DNA from: Rhopalosiphum padi
Lineage: Eukaryota > Arthropoda > Insecta > Hemiptera > Aphididae
Length of the DNA stretch: 64,000 bases
Assembly: GCF_020882245.1 (NCBI RefSeq)
Contig: NC_083597.1
Span: forward strand, 9,520,581 to 9,584,580
Reading direction: 5' to 3'
In this document: one piece after another, positions 13,520 through 24,790 of the stretch
Layout: each line of letters opens with the position of its first letter
Numbering within the stretch: the stretch's first letter is position 1
Position numbers and translations under genes: made by a program
Notes under the pieces: model-generated
What the model saw: only the letters and a program-made list of their open reading frames with translations
The model's database searches: none
Told to the model about the DNA's origin: nothing

Positions 13520-14310
13520 TGCATAGCACCTCGCACAGTCCCTAGCGAGTGATTTTATCCAAAGCTGTGCGCGGACGATAGTGCTCTAGTTCTCATTTAT
13601 TTCGGTCTCCCGGGACAAATTTATCTGACCAAAAAGTTTGAGTACATTAATCATTTTCAGAAACCTACTGGCGCCCTGTTTGTCACTATTTGCGCCCGCG
13701 TATATATATATATACATATTATGCGGCATATATGGCGTATGTATATAATGCATAGCTGTATGTGTAATGTACGTCCTTTATTTCGACAACAATCTGGTAA
13801 CAGACCGTTGGATTACGTTGTCCTCGGATAAGTGTGTTGTTCATGCCAGGTAAACAAAATAGATGATATTGCCCCGGGGCCGGGTAGGGCACGATCGGAT
13901 ATTATACTCGAGTGTGTATGTGTGGGGGGGGGAGGTTGCTGGACGACCGGAGAGACGAAAACTGCGGTGCAGTCCGATCGAGTGGTACAGTTGCGGCGGT
14001 GGCGCGATTATATATATACATTGTGACGACGGAGGAAGAAAATATATAGGATCTGAACGTATCATGCTAGTGCGTGCCAAGTTTCGTTATTTTTCATCGA
14101 GTTGTTTACCCCGCTTTGGCGTGCGGACTGCGGCCTGCGGGCGCGTACTGACGAAAAAATAAGGAAAAAATACGAGAAAAAGTAAGGGGGAACGATATAC
14201 ACTGCGGTGAACACTGGCCGAAGGCAATTTGATTTAAAAGTAAACAAAAATAAAAATATGAAAACTATATCGTTTTTATAAAGACAGTGCCCTCGTCCAA
14301 CGGGGTTCAC
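13520..14310. promoter_or_regulatory. GC/CpG-rich island, putative promoter and first exon region
   Basis: CpG and GC content jump here against the AT-rich background (for example GCCCCGGGGCCGGG near 13870 and repeated GCGG/CGCC around 14000 and 14110-14150). The overlapping open frames on both strands do not resemble a known protein and look like by-products of high GC. Plus-strand donor-like sites occur at 13849/13850 (CCAG|GTAAAC) and about 14179/14180 (AAAAA|GTAAGG). TATA-like stretches lie at 13700-13720 and 14010-14020. The best reading is a promoter with untranslated first exon(s), direction uncertain. Confidence 0.45.
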
Positions 14311-15929
14311 TCTTGCCAATTAAACAATATAATGTTAATTAATTAATATTATGAGATTAATTATTTTGGGTATATTTACACTGCTATTTTTACGCTAAAC
14401 AGTATATAAGTCAAAGAGATAGGTAAACGAGTTTAGTTTATTAGAAATTAGAAATAATAAATAATATAGGTACCTATACATTACTTAGTCGCATTCTTTA
14501 AAGTTGTATTTATATCAATATATACCGGCCAGTTTATATACATCTCCAATCCTTTGTTTTAATTTTCCACAATACATACATACGTATGTATGGTTATTTT
14601 TTTTTTTTTTATTATTATTGTATATTTTAATATTTAATTGAGTTACGCCATCATTAGATAACATATAATAATGTTTAACGAACAGTAGGTAATATAATTT
14701 CTGTAATTCTGTATTCTCAATCATTCCCGCCAAATGTTACAAGAAATTTCCCAACACTTGATAGAGGGAATTTTAGTTATTTTCAAAACTAACTTTGGAG
14801 AGTATGTCATTTTTTAATTTTTGTTTGGAATATATCAGCTCATATTAGAAATGCATAGGTATTGTTTATATTATAATATATATATAGGATTATAGTAGAT
14901 TAATTCATCTGCTAGGTTGAGTTGAGATAAGGGGTGTAGGGTTTTCATCCTTATGACGTATCCTTGGTCAAGTTTTTTTTTAATGTGGATTTTCCAGTTA
15001 ATTTTTTGTAAACTTTATAATTTATTTATCAAAGTTATCCTTGCGTTAGGTATAGGAGCAACAAAGAATATTTTTGTGATGACCTATAAATAAAATTACG
15101 AATTTAATTTCTATCATTGGAATTTAGTTTTATCTTGTTTTACTTTTGGAACGTTTTGTGTTAGATTTTTATTTAGACTATATTGTGTATCAATTGTCGG
15201 CTGCGACGGATAAAAAACACTATGATAATAGTCCGTAATTGGTGATTGACATATATATATATATATATATAATAAATATAAATAATATTGTTTTATACAA
15301 AATTCTTTGAAATAATTGTATTATTGTTGAAAGATAAAAAAGATAAACAAAGATAAAAAAATATTATGTAAACGTTAGAAAACAAACCGCCTGAGAGTAA
15401 ATTATAAAACATTTCAGTATTTCCCAGCTATAATAATATCATTATTGTTATATATTTATGCATATCAAACTAAAAATTAATATAACCATAAACGTCTGCA
15501 CGACTGACATGACAATATTATAGTTACGCTCTACAATGTGTAACGGCGATAACAGCTTACTAAATACAGCTATAGTGCGGCGGGTATACTCAATCATCGT
15601 AATGTTATTATGGATAATATGTGTTGTGTATGATAATTTGCTGTCGGAATTTTATGTCATATACCTAAGTGCGAGTTCAATATTCAGTAATCAGTAACAT
15701 AATATATCGAGTTAATAATAATATAACCCGATGCCAAATTCGATCTTTTTCATAATATATGTAGGTATATCTATATTAAAAAAAAGGTTAAAAGTCAACT
15801 CAAATAATATACACAGAGCCTGAAATGAAATTTTTGTTTTCCTAAGGGAAAAATAGCTTTTAGTGATAGAATATTTTCTGCAAAAAAAAACCTCCACTCT
15901 CGTGACAGCTTGAGCATTCCGATTAATTT
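14311..15929. other. AT-rich stretch with a TA microsatellite
   Basis: No gene is supported. A pure TA run occupies 15251-15271 and a T run lies near 14601-14611. Confidence 0.4.
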
Positions 15930-16299
15930 TCAAAAGTGTCACATTTTCTCGTGTATATTCGTCAGTCACTCGTCGCACGCCGCTACAGTATAATAATATA
16001 CCTTTGTCCTTTATGTATTATTTTATTATGCATATTGTACGTAATTGTTTTACATAACGGATCACTATACAGTGGCCGACTGCGAAGGGGTAACGAACGA
16101 AACGGAATAAAGTCCAAAAACAAAAATGTCCGAAAAAAATACCGACGAAATTGATGGATCTCGAGGACCCAAACAGAAAAAAAAAAACCGTGCGATACGG
16201 TAGGGTTAAAAAACAAAAAAAAAAAATCCACTTAGATTCGGGTTCGTGTGTAGTGAAAACAACAATAGACTTTTTCACGAGCAGTATTGTTGTTGTGCT

Positions 16300-16322
16300 A
16301 CACACACACACACACACACACA
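16300..16322. repeat. CA microsatellite
   Basis: An uninterrupted (CA)n run inside the GC-rich island. It creates a false poly-(His/Thr) frame. Confidence 0.9.
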
Positions 16323-16809
16323 TTCATTTATTATATAGGTATATACGCGTCTTTTCCTCCGCCCCTCGTCTCGAGTGTTTTGTGTGCGCCCGCGAAATGA
16401 CAATATTCTTGCGAAATATCCGCGTTATAGCAAAGTTCGCGAGTCACGTGATTGCGTTTTCCACCCAAACGTACACCACGTATAAACGCACGAGTCATTA
16501 TGTTATACAATGACGCGGAAAAGTTTTGCACACCCTACAGCAACCGCCGTCCGACCGAACCGACTCAGCCACGCAGGCGTATATAGCCAGCACTATATAC
16601 GTATATATATGTATAAAATAATAGTAATAATAATAATAATGCTCGTAAGTCGTAACGCGCGCAGATCGACCTGACGCGTTGTCATCCTGTAATAGTTTCG
16701 AGTACAGGTGGCTCGTTAAAAATTCAACGAAACTTTTTATACCGTTTGTTGTTTCCTCTTTTTCCTTCGGTTTTTTTTTTTTATTATTATTATTATTGTC
16801 TCGTTTCAG

Positions 16810-16939
16810 CCCGTCCGTCCCTGCAGCAGCCGTACCGGTATATCCCGCTCCAGTCTATTAAGCCGTCAGTTATTTTTGTATACCGCGCGCGTTTTAAATT
16901 ACATCGTTGCTACGATCGATTGACTGCGGAAAAAAAAAA
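16810..16939 (+). other. Candidate internal (5'UTR?) exon
   Basis: A pyrimidine-rich tract ending GTCTCGTTTCAG (to 16809) is a good splice acceptor. GTAAGAT starting at 16940 is a good donor. The 130-bp interval is GC/CpG-rich. One frame stays open throughout (about 42 codons, Arg/Tyr-rich), but I do not recognise it and there is no in-frame ATG near the 5' side. A non-coding 5' exon is as likely as a coding one. Confidence 0.35.
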
Positions 16940-16990
16940 GTAAGATTACGTCTTCAAACAAGTCAGTGGGGACCGCACGTTGCCACCGCC

Positions 16991-18108
16991 GCTGGCATAT
17001 GAATTTAGTGTTGGTTTTATTATTATTATCATCATCGTCATCATTGTTTTAAGAAGATGAAATACAATTTTAACGACATGTCTCGTGTTCATCGTGTACA
17101 TCGTAAAAAAAATTGAAAATACATCTCATAACAAATTTTACATAGCATCGTTATGTTTAATATATTATTATAATATATGATATAATAATGTAACACTCCG
17201 GGTTTAGCATCTCGACAAAAGTATAATATGGAATCGTGGGACCCAACATAATAGTAATATAAGAATAATAATAATATATTATACATAACACATAATGTTT
17301 GTATGTTTGATATTGTACTTCGATGGTTGAAATTTTCTTTTTATACCACCGTTGTTTAAATATTATCCTACCACATCGTTGCAGGCTATGACAAATTTGA
17401 CTTATCCCTTTTTAAAACCCATAAAATGTAAACTATACAGACTTTTAACACAATCATTTGGATTGTTTTGACCGAATTTTAGTATTTTATAATACTGGTT
17501 TAATCATATCCAATCATTATATTATAACTATTTTATTTTAACACTATACAAAAAAAAACCACGAGCTAACAAATCCTTATGTAAACATCTCTTTAAAACG
17601 CAAAATAAAAAAAAATTGACTTAATGGCGTCTATATAGGCACATTTACTGTATAGGGAATACCTATGTACCTACCAAATTTTAGAACCATGAGTGCGATA
17701 GACTTGGCTGTGTGGATCGTTTACACACAAACACACGTACACATACATATACAAACATTGCCTTTTTTATTATAGATATATTCTATAGTATTTTTTTTTT
17801 GTACTTAACCAATCGACTTTTTGAACACTCTCATATTATTTTATAATATATTTATGTACGTAACGTGTGGTTGGCAGTAACGACGTGCTAGCATCGTGTA
17901 TAATATGGTGATAGAAACGCACGCGCTCAGTTTCCGTGGTGGAGATTTATAACGTCGTAATAGGTGCGGGTTCCACGATAACTCTTCGATGGGCAATTTG
18001 GTGGATTAATTTATTAAATATAGACCCGAAGCTGCAGTGTTCTAGTATTGGCTTTCAATCTTCATTAACCAGACGGAACGTCACAAACCGATTTGGTACA
18101 ATATAATA

Positions 18109-18155
<47 letters not shown>

Positions 18156-18953
18156 ATATATATTTATATACTATGCTGTTTGTATAATATAATATTATAA
18201 CATTATTATTATTATCCCGAATCCCGATATTCGATTCAACGATTTCCGAATCAGTCCAAACCGCCATCGACAGGTTTAATAATTCTAAATCAGTCACAGT
18301 TTATAAGCTATATTAAATTTAAATTAATAAATTTTTAGTCGTGATTCCTAAAAAGGGGAATGGTTCTTACCAAATAGCAATAAAAATATTGAAAATCTTT
18401 CAGTGAAATATTATGTATTTTAATTTTTAACACATGCAAGAATAGTGATAACCTCAGTAATATAGATTCAAATATAATACGAGATATGTATACTGAAACT
18501 TATGTAAATTGTGTTTCGGGATATCAGTTTATTTCCAGTCAGCTAAACTTTTTTAAAATATACATACAAAAAAAAAGTACGAATGACAGAAAAAAAATCA
18601 TTTAGTTAAGAGAGAGAATTATCTTACACATTTTCAACGTATTCGAATTGATCCCCCCCCCTTCAAACACAAAATTTTAAATCCGTCTAAGTTGAGTCCT
18701 AAATTTTATAATCGTTTGTCTGAGTTAAGTCCTCACTTTTATAATTAAAAAATAACATTTTTAGTTAAACCTAAATTTATCATAACATTTTAGTCAATCC
18801 TAAGTCTGAAAAATTGAAATGAAAAAGTTGATTTTGCAAAAATATTCCTAGAATAAAAATATATTACGCAATTTATATAGCAATCCATTTAATACACGTG
18901 ATCAATATTATCGTTACATACTTTATGGGTTCAAATTTTAAATTATATTTAAT
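16991..18953. other. AT-rich stretch, no gene seen
   Basis: No gene is supported. It holds a long GT microsatellite (listed separately) and a C run at 18652-18661. There is a slightly less AT-rich patch with CpGs near 17870-18000. Confidence 0.4.
18117..18154. repeat. GT microsatellite
   Basis: A 38-bp uninterrupted (TG)n tract. On the minus strand it gives a spurious Thr-His repeat frame. Confidence 0.95.
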
Positions 18954-19026
18954 ACCTACATATTTTCAGTGCACTCGGTCATTGCGTTCGTTTTGTTATG
19001 AGCAATTATATCTGTTATTACGTATA

Positions 19027-19850
19027 ATGGCTGCGCAATCGTTCAATAATCGTGGTATAACAAGTAACAATTCAGCTTTATGTAAAATAAATGTATAGCT
19101 TTCACCCAAAGTAGAGGATAAGAAAAAAAAATATTCATAGGTTAAAATTGATACTCAGTTTTCGTTAGGCACAATATGACTCAAATGAAAGCACACTTAT
19201 AAACAAGACCTAATTTCACACTCATACAATTTTTCAAAACTACTACCAATTTATATTAAATGCATGAGTTATTTTTCCAGTTTTACGTCAAACTTGATGT
19301 TAATTATACTAACTCTATAGAATTTATCTGTAAAAACACCATCATCATATTGTAGATCATTCACACTAATTTGTATGGTCATTACAGACTATTTATTAAA
19401 TATATAATTGAGAACAGTTACAATTTTCATATTTACCTATCACTGTAAGCAATATGTTAGAAGTTCATTACGGGCAGTGATTCGTAATCTGACTCTACTG
19501 CCAGATGTGCACTGTACAGTGTAAACTATGTCGTCTATGTCATCTATGTCATCTATGTCATGGTAGTCACCCAGCCAATTATAAATGCTGCTTTGCTGCT
19601 TAGTTAATAAAAAAAAAACTTAGACTTTCTAACAGTCAAACTCGGCGAGAACGTGTCATTCCTATTACCAAAACCAAAGGTAATTTTCCTAAATCCATTT
19701 TAAACTCCAATCCCAATATTCTTAAGCTACGTCCTCTAACCAAAACCATCTTCAAACATCGAAACATTATTTACTTCTTTTATTTCTGAGTTCATAGCTA
19801 TCACGAAGCCCTTCATGTCTCTTCTAAAGACTTTTTAATAAAAATCAATT
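19027..19850 (+). pseudogene. Decayed Gag (ORF1) of the gag-only element
   Basis: The start ATGGCTGCGCAATCG corresponds to the MAAQS start of the intact copy, but the frame breaks within about 25 codons. Later pieces are still recognisable. A Lys-rich block with ...KYS lies at about 19100-19135. The segment around 19475-19500 matches the VVIRNLHPST region. The third-knuckle piece (S/THPANYK) lies at about 19565-19590. The C-terminal Ile-Glu-Thr...Phe-Ile-Ser-Glu-Phe piece lies at about 19755-19845. Stops and frameshifts are frequent, so it cannot encode Gag. Confidence 0.75.
19528..19562. repeat. Short tandem repeat inside the Gag relic
   Basis: About 3.5 copies of the 9-mer TATGTCATC (first copy TATGTCGTC). 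They lie where the intact copy has the coding region around the second and third knuckles. Probably post-insertion slippage; they are not in the young copy. Confidence 0.7.
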
Positions 19851-20091
19851 ATAATATTATGTATACTACAATATTGTATGTTTTCTCCATAATATTATTA
19901 TTTTATTTGAATATGTCAGCTAACTATATTAGATTCGTAATTTTAGATTCTAATTTTAATTATTATCTTTATTTCATATAATAATATAAGCTTATTCTAC
20001 TCTATAAATATCTATATTGTGCTAATATATTTTAATCGTTGTACGATCATAGTTTTATATTAGTAGCAAATAAAAAAAACCTACATATTTT

Positions 20092-20689
20092 ATTGTTTTA
20101 TTTTTATAAATATTAATACCTATTTTAATAAAAAAAAAATAAAAATTTATGTTTATGTTGAAGTTATATATAAGTATCAATTATTGTTGTGTACAAGTTT
20201 TTTTTATTTATTTTATGAATCGTTGTTTGTTTTAAATGGAGTAAGTAGTTTTTTTTATTTTATGAAATAAATAATGATATATTTTTTTCTCGTGCACGAT
20301 TTTAAAATTAGGTAGAATGAAAATAAATATTCATGATATGTTCACATTTAATAAAAGTTTTGAGTAGGTAAGAAATTGAACACGTATCATATGTTCATAT
20401 GTTATTTAAAAGTTGATTATAATTACACCTAAAAACTGTACCAAACCTTTTTGAAAATGTTTTTCAAATACAACATGTTAATGATAATGCTCACAGTGTA
20501 GGGAATGGTATATAACATGTGTAAATTTAGTGTGTTTAAATAAATTATGTATAACATATTACGTGTGTTTGACTTTAACCCAAAAGTTTAATAAACGTTC
20601 ACTTATATTACATAGTATGTAGATTGTAGGTATACAGTTCACGTTAAAATATGAGTTATATACAGGCATAATCCGTACTTACGTATATA
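20092..20689. other. AT-rich spacer, no gene seen
   Basis: No gene is supported. It contains T and A runs only. Confidence 0.4.
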
Positions 20690-20960
20690 ATACGGCGGTA
20701 GCGACGCGGTGGTTTACTTCAAAGGACCGTCCGGCAAACAAATGTACAGAACCATAATTTGCGCGATGTATTAGAGCTTCGTGTTGTGATTTATTTAGGT
20801 GTAAATCAGCCCACCTGTACAATAATCGAATCGCGTAAAATGTGTATGCCTGCAGTGAATAGTCTGACGGAGATTTGTATTCATTTATTTAAGAAACGTC
20901 TAAACAACAAAGCAGTGTATAAAATGTCGATGCCTACTCCCAATAAGTAATGGTTGTGGC
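20690..20960. other. Less AT-rich block with coding-like frames, unassigned
   Basis: From about 20710 one plus frame reads VVYFKGPSGKQMYRTIICAMY before a stop. An overlapping frame from 20759 stays open for about 63 codons to a stop at 20948-20950, with CTIIESRKMCMPA and EICIHLFKKRLNNKAV. The residue mix is more protein-like than chance frames nearby, so a mobile-element or gene fragment is possible, but I recognise no family. On the minus strand a strong donor-like site reads ATATAC|GTAAGTACGG (near 20687), so the block might instead be a first exon on that strand. Confidence 0.3.
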
Positions 20961-22613
20961 GGGAGTAGAGATTCTAATAATTTTACAACTTCAAATCAAT
21001 TTATCATTAAAATGAAACAATTAATACTAACTAAAAAATAAATGTACAGCAAGTAAATAAAACAATAAAGATAATAATTAACCGAATACAGGTTCGACTA
21101 TTATAATTTTATTATGTCAATAATGTGTAATTCATATACCTATTTATATAATAATAATGAGATTACTAACAAAATAGTGGATTATATAATATATTTGCAA
21201 TGACCAGTTTAAATTCAAATTTTTAATTATTTTCAGTTAATTCGACACTTATTGATAAGATGTTAAGTTATCTATTGTATAGTTGTATTGCTTTATAAAC
21301 ATAAAATATTTTAACTATTGTAGTATTTAATTTAAATATAGTAGTAGGTAGGTTTCCCTCATTTGTACTTCTATTGATTTTTCATAATTATTTAATTTAT
21401 GTTGATTTTATATTTAAGTACATTTTAATTATTGATTTTTTTATCATAGTGTTACATAATAGTTAATATTTTAACGATTTTAAACGGATTTTAACGGAAA
21501 TATTCACTTCAGATAAGACATTGTTCATCCAAATACAACGTTGAATTTGCGATATTCAAGTCGTTCATATAAGTTATTATATCTATTTATAAAATAAGTA
21601 ATGAAAACAGCACATTTTTATATTCATTAAAATGTGATTATTATAATGATTTACTGATGATAGATATTATTTAAAAAAAATAAAAATAAATATGTACATT
21701 CGAATTCTGAATAAATAGATATTTGATAAGTGAAATCCTAGATCAATAGAAAAATTAAAATTAATATGGGATTTGCTGCAGTTTTTTCGATTAAAATTAT
21801 TCGGAAAATTACGAAATTGTTTGGGTAAAATGAAATATATCTATATATATATAAAGAAATATATCTTTACTTCTAAAATTATACAGTATTTTAAAATCGT
21901 GTTTTGAATATTAAAAACATATAAATAGGAATATTATAGGATTTGGTGTTTTAAAATTTAATTTAATTAAAACGAGGGTCAAACTGAATTTGTAAATAGT
22001 TTATTTTTAAATTTATTTTCATATTTTTATTTGAACTGTACTGTTAAATTCTAAGGTATAGATAATCGTTAAGACGTATTCTTTTTAGTGATTATTTTAT
22101 AATTTGTATGATATTTTTGAGGTCGTTGCAAGGATGTGGAAAACAACAAAACATAAATTATAAAACATTGTAACACATTTGGGACACAAGGATACTATTT
22201 TGCTCACTATACCCACAGATATCGAGGCTTTAATCTGTCAATTATTGGCAAATTTCTGTTGTGGTAATGGAAACTAATGGTCCGAAATTGATGTGAATTA
22301 TGGGCATCTATATCACATAGGCTATTCATCAACATTGACAAAGGTCTGTGGACAGAGCCGTTACTGACAAGATGCTATCGGAATGGTTTTTTTCCTCTTG
22401 ATTCCTCTACTGGTATACAAGTCCTTTTAGGTCTTCCCACCCTGCAGCAAACTAATTAAACTCAATATACGTGCGCTCACGTAAAACGCCAACCCGAATT
22501 TCTCCTGGCATAATACCAAACCATCGTTCAATTATTAGATATTGGCTAAAGATTTGGCTCGATTATTTGGGCTCTAACATTTTTTGAACGAAATTGTATG
22601 TGCGTGTAGGTGT

Positions 22614-22655
<42 letters not shown>

Positions 22656-24199
22656 AGGGGAAATCACCATTAAAGACAATTTTTAAAATATTTTACATTA
22701 ATCAACGAATAAAAAACAATCATATCATATTAATATATTTTATTTTATAAAATATACGAGTATTTACTATTTAATATTAAATGTATTAAATCCGTTATAA
22801 TATTTACATACTATTTTAACGACATTAAAATATGTTTTTAACCTGTATCTACAAATAATAACCAAAAATATAGAATTGTGTAATGTGTTTAACGGTGCAT
22901 TTTATACGATTGTATGTGTGTTATGACTTATGGTTATGGATGTAAAATTAGTGAATATTCATTTGACAGAGTAAATATTACAGGTTTATCAAATCATGAC
23001 TGATTTTGTTTGCTAAATCGTCATATAGTTTGCTATACACATTTTTATTCAAATGGTATTGGAACCTGCATGATTTCCATTTAAAATTTTTGTCAAGACA
23101 ACATAATTATATTTTCAAAGACGTGATTGTGTAATATTTACTTTTTGTATTTGAACATGTTTTTAAAACTTTTTATTCCAACAAACGTTGATTTGTTTAT
23201 TCACGTTTTATCCGTTAAAATAATTTTAGAAATAGGTAATTTAATGTTCAACAATGTAACAAACTGCCTGCATATTAATTAAAATTTTATTTTATTTAAA
23301 TTTTTTATAGAATATTAAAAATCACATATAATTTTTGGATATACTATTTTAAAATATAAACACGATTAAAACATATATTATAATAGTTATTAACTATTAC
23401 ATTATGTTTTTGATTGAAAAATTTCTGCATAGTTTTTCAGTATTATACAAAATAATTTGTGATTATATTTTATCTTATGAAGGAAATCATGTCAAAAGAA
23501 ACTGTGATAAATTTCAAATTTCAATACACTCATATCCAACCGTGGGCTATGTATAATTATATGATGTAATCTGCGAATATAAGTATATGGAAAGCAGACA
23601 GTAAGTATGTATGACACATTTATTGAGCTAATGAAAATAAGCTTATATTATTTAATATCAGACATTCGATTAGGTATACTATATACTGGCTAAAAAACGT
23701 TAAAAATGATAAACTAAATATAATTTTTTGGTGACTTATAGAGCGTAATTCAATATACGATGTGCGATTATACAATTGTTGATATGCTAACCATAATATT
23801 AAACAAGAAAAACACAGCTGACAGCTTATAATATATAATATTTATATACGAGTATAATTTATATATATTAATATATACACACGTATGGAGTATGAACCGT
23901 GCAGAATTTACATTAAATATTGTCTTGTCCGATGGTTGTTAGCTTTTGGCTGATGTTGAAGATCAATCGATATAATTATGAACAAAAAGTTTCTGGAGGG
24001 TTAATAGTTTGTATATTCAAATACATGTACCCTATATATTTACTGTGCACTAAAATACTCGTATATAATTCATACACTATTATATTATTTATATTATATA
24101 CAAAATTTTATTTTTTATATTTTAGATTCAGAGTGGGAACGATAAATATATTGACTTTAAAATGGTTTTTTTATTTGTGTGTGTGTTTATATACTCGAT
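20961..24199. other. AT-rich stretch with one less AT-rich block
   Basis: No gene is supported. Positions about 22110-22580 are less AT-rich and non-repetitive, with no open frame of note; this could be an old element fragment. A GT microsatellite lies at 22619-22652. The 93-codon frame at 23920-24201 (+) is Tyr/Phe/Ile-rich without motifs. Confidence 0.4.
22619..22652. repeat. GT microsatellite
   Basis: An uninterrupted (TG)n tract following imperfect GTGTGTATG units. Confidence 0.95.
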
Positions 24200-24790
24200 A
24201 AGTTGTCAAAAATAGGGTTTTATACTTTTATTTTCAAAGTTTAGGGTTGTTTTGGATAACAAATCGGATCTAAATTATATTTTAGAGAAGTTAAGTATCA
24301 GTATTTTTCAAAATAATTGGAAATAACGAACAAACAATCAAGGAAAAACGGAGAATACTACACAAATCTAGTTTTTGACAAAATAATTTTTTTTTTTGTG
24401 TAACTCAAAAACGAATAACTATTAGTAACTACTTAAAATTTTCACCAAATGTTTATATTATAATCATTTTCTATACAATGATATTTTTAAATGAAATATT
24501 TTTGGCAAAACTTATTTCAACCTACTGCATTACTAATAATAATATAAATTACTTTACCTAATTGCAATATAAACAATTTAAAAAAAACATAACATGAAAT
24601 ATACTAAGTGATATAATAGACTGAAAGACCGTCTTTGCTCAGAAACGTTTTTCGTATACGAAAATATACAATGGTATATCGTCGAATTCAAATTTAACAA
24701 ATTTGTCATAGAGATCAACTTTGCACCTACCGTACAATAGAGCGGTACCCGCACTTTTCCATATTTTTTACATACAATTTTGCATATTGT
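24200..24790 (+). repeat. Dispersed repeat copy A
   Basis: Contains AATCAAGGAAAAACGG, then a TTTTTGACAAAATAATTTTT...GTGTAACTCAAAAACGAATAACT segment, then an AAATTTTCACCAAATGTTTA segment. The right part (about 24620-24770) starts CTGAAAGACCGTCTTTGCTC and includes AGAGCGGTACCCGC. The first part is shared with 30570-30960 in the same orientation, and the GACCGTCTT module recurs inverted at 48800-48826. I recall such sequence as common in pea aphid repeats (from memory, not checked). No coding capacity was seen. Confidence 0.55.

Larger units (their letters stand above)
15930..16990. promoter_or_regulatory. Second GC/CpG-rich island, putative promoter and 5'UTR region
   Basis: CpG-rich DNA with several segments such as CGCGCGCAGATCG (about 16655) and CCGCCGTCCGACCGAACCG (about 16540). 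Open frames on both strands (for example 16018-16323 minus, 16151-16513 plus) are dominated by poly-Lys/Phe from A runs or by the CA repeat, and show no family features. A plus-strand internal exon candidate lies at 16810-16939. The likely role is a promoter region of a plus-strand gene; this is inference. Confidence 0.4.
18954..20091 (+). mobile_element. Older copy of the gag-only non-LTR element, with its own TSD
   Basis: The 13-bp repeat ACCTACATATTTT flanks the element at 18954-18966 and 20079-20091. The element starts CAGTGCACTCGGTCATTGCG at 18967. This aligns with a point about 24 bp inside the 5' end of the minus-strand copy (GAACGCACGGTCATTACG). A decayed Gag follows, then a short 3'UTR and an A run (20072-20079) abutting the right TSD. 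It is about 330 bp shorter than the young copy, mainly because of a deletion in the middle of Gag between the PRE_C2HC-like region and the second zinc knuckle. There is no reverse transcriptase between Gag and the tail. The target site and orientation differ from the first copy, so this is an independent transposition of the same RT-less design. Confidence 0.8.

Noticed and set aside
13841..14319. Several 64-99 codon frames on both strands of the first CpG island
   Set aside because: Low stop frequency follows from high GC. Frames overlap on both strands and none has family features.
16018..16513. Frames of about 100-120 codons over the CA repeat
   Set aside because: Sequence is driven by A runs (Lys/Phe) and the CA repeat (His/Thr), with no recognisable domain.
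18055..18297. 80-codon minus frame with Thr-His repeats
   Set aside because: It is a translation of the GT microsatellite at 18117-18154.
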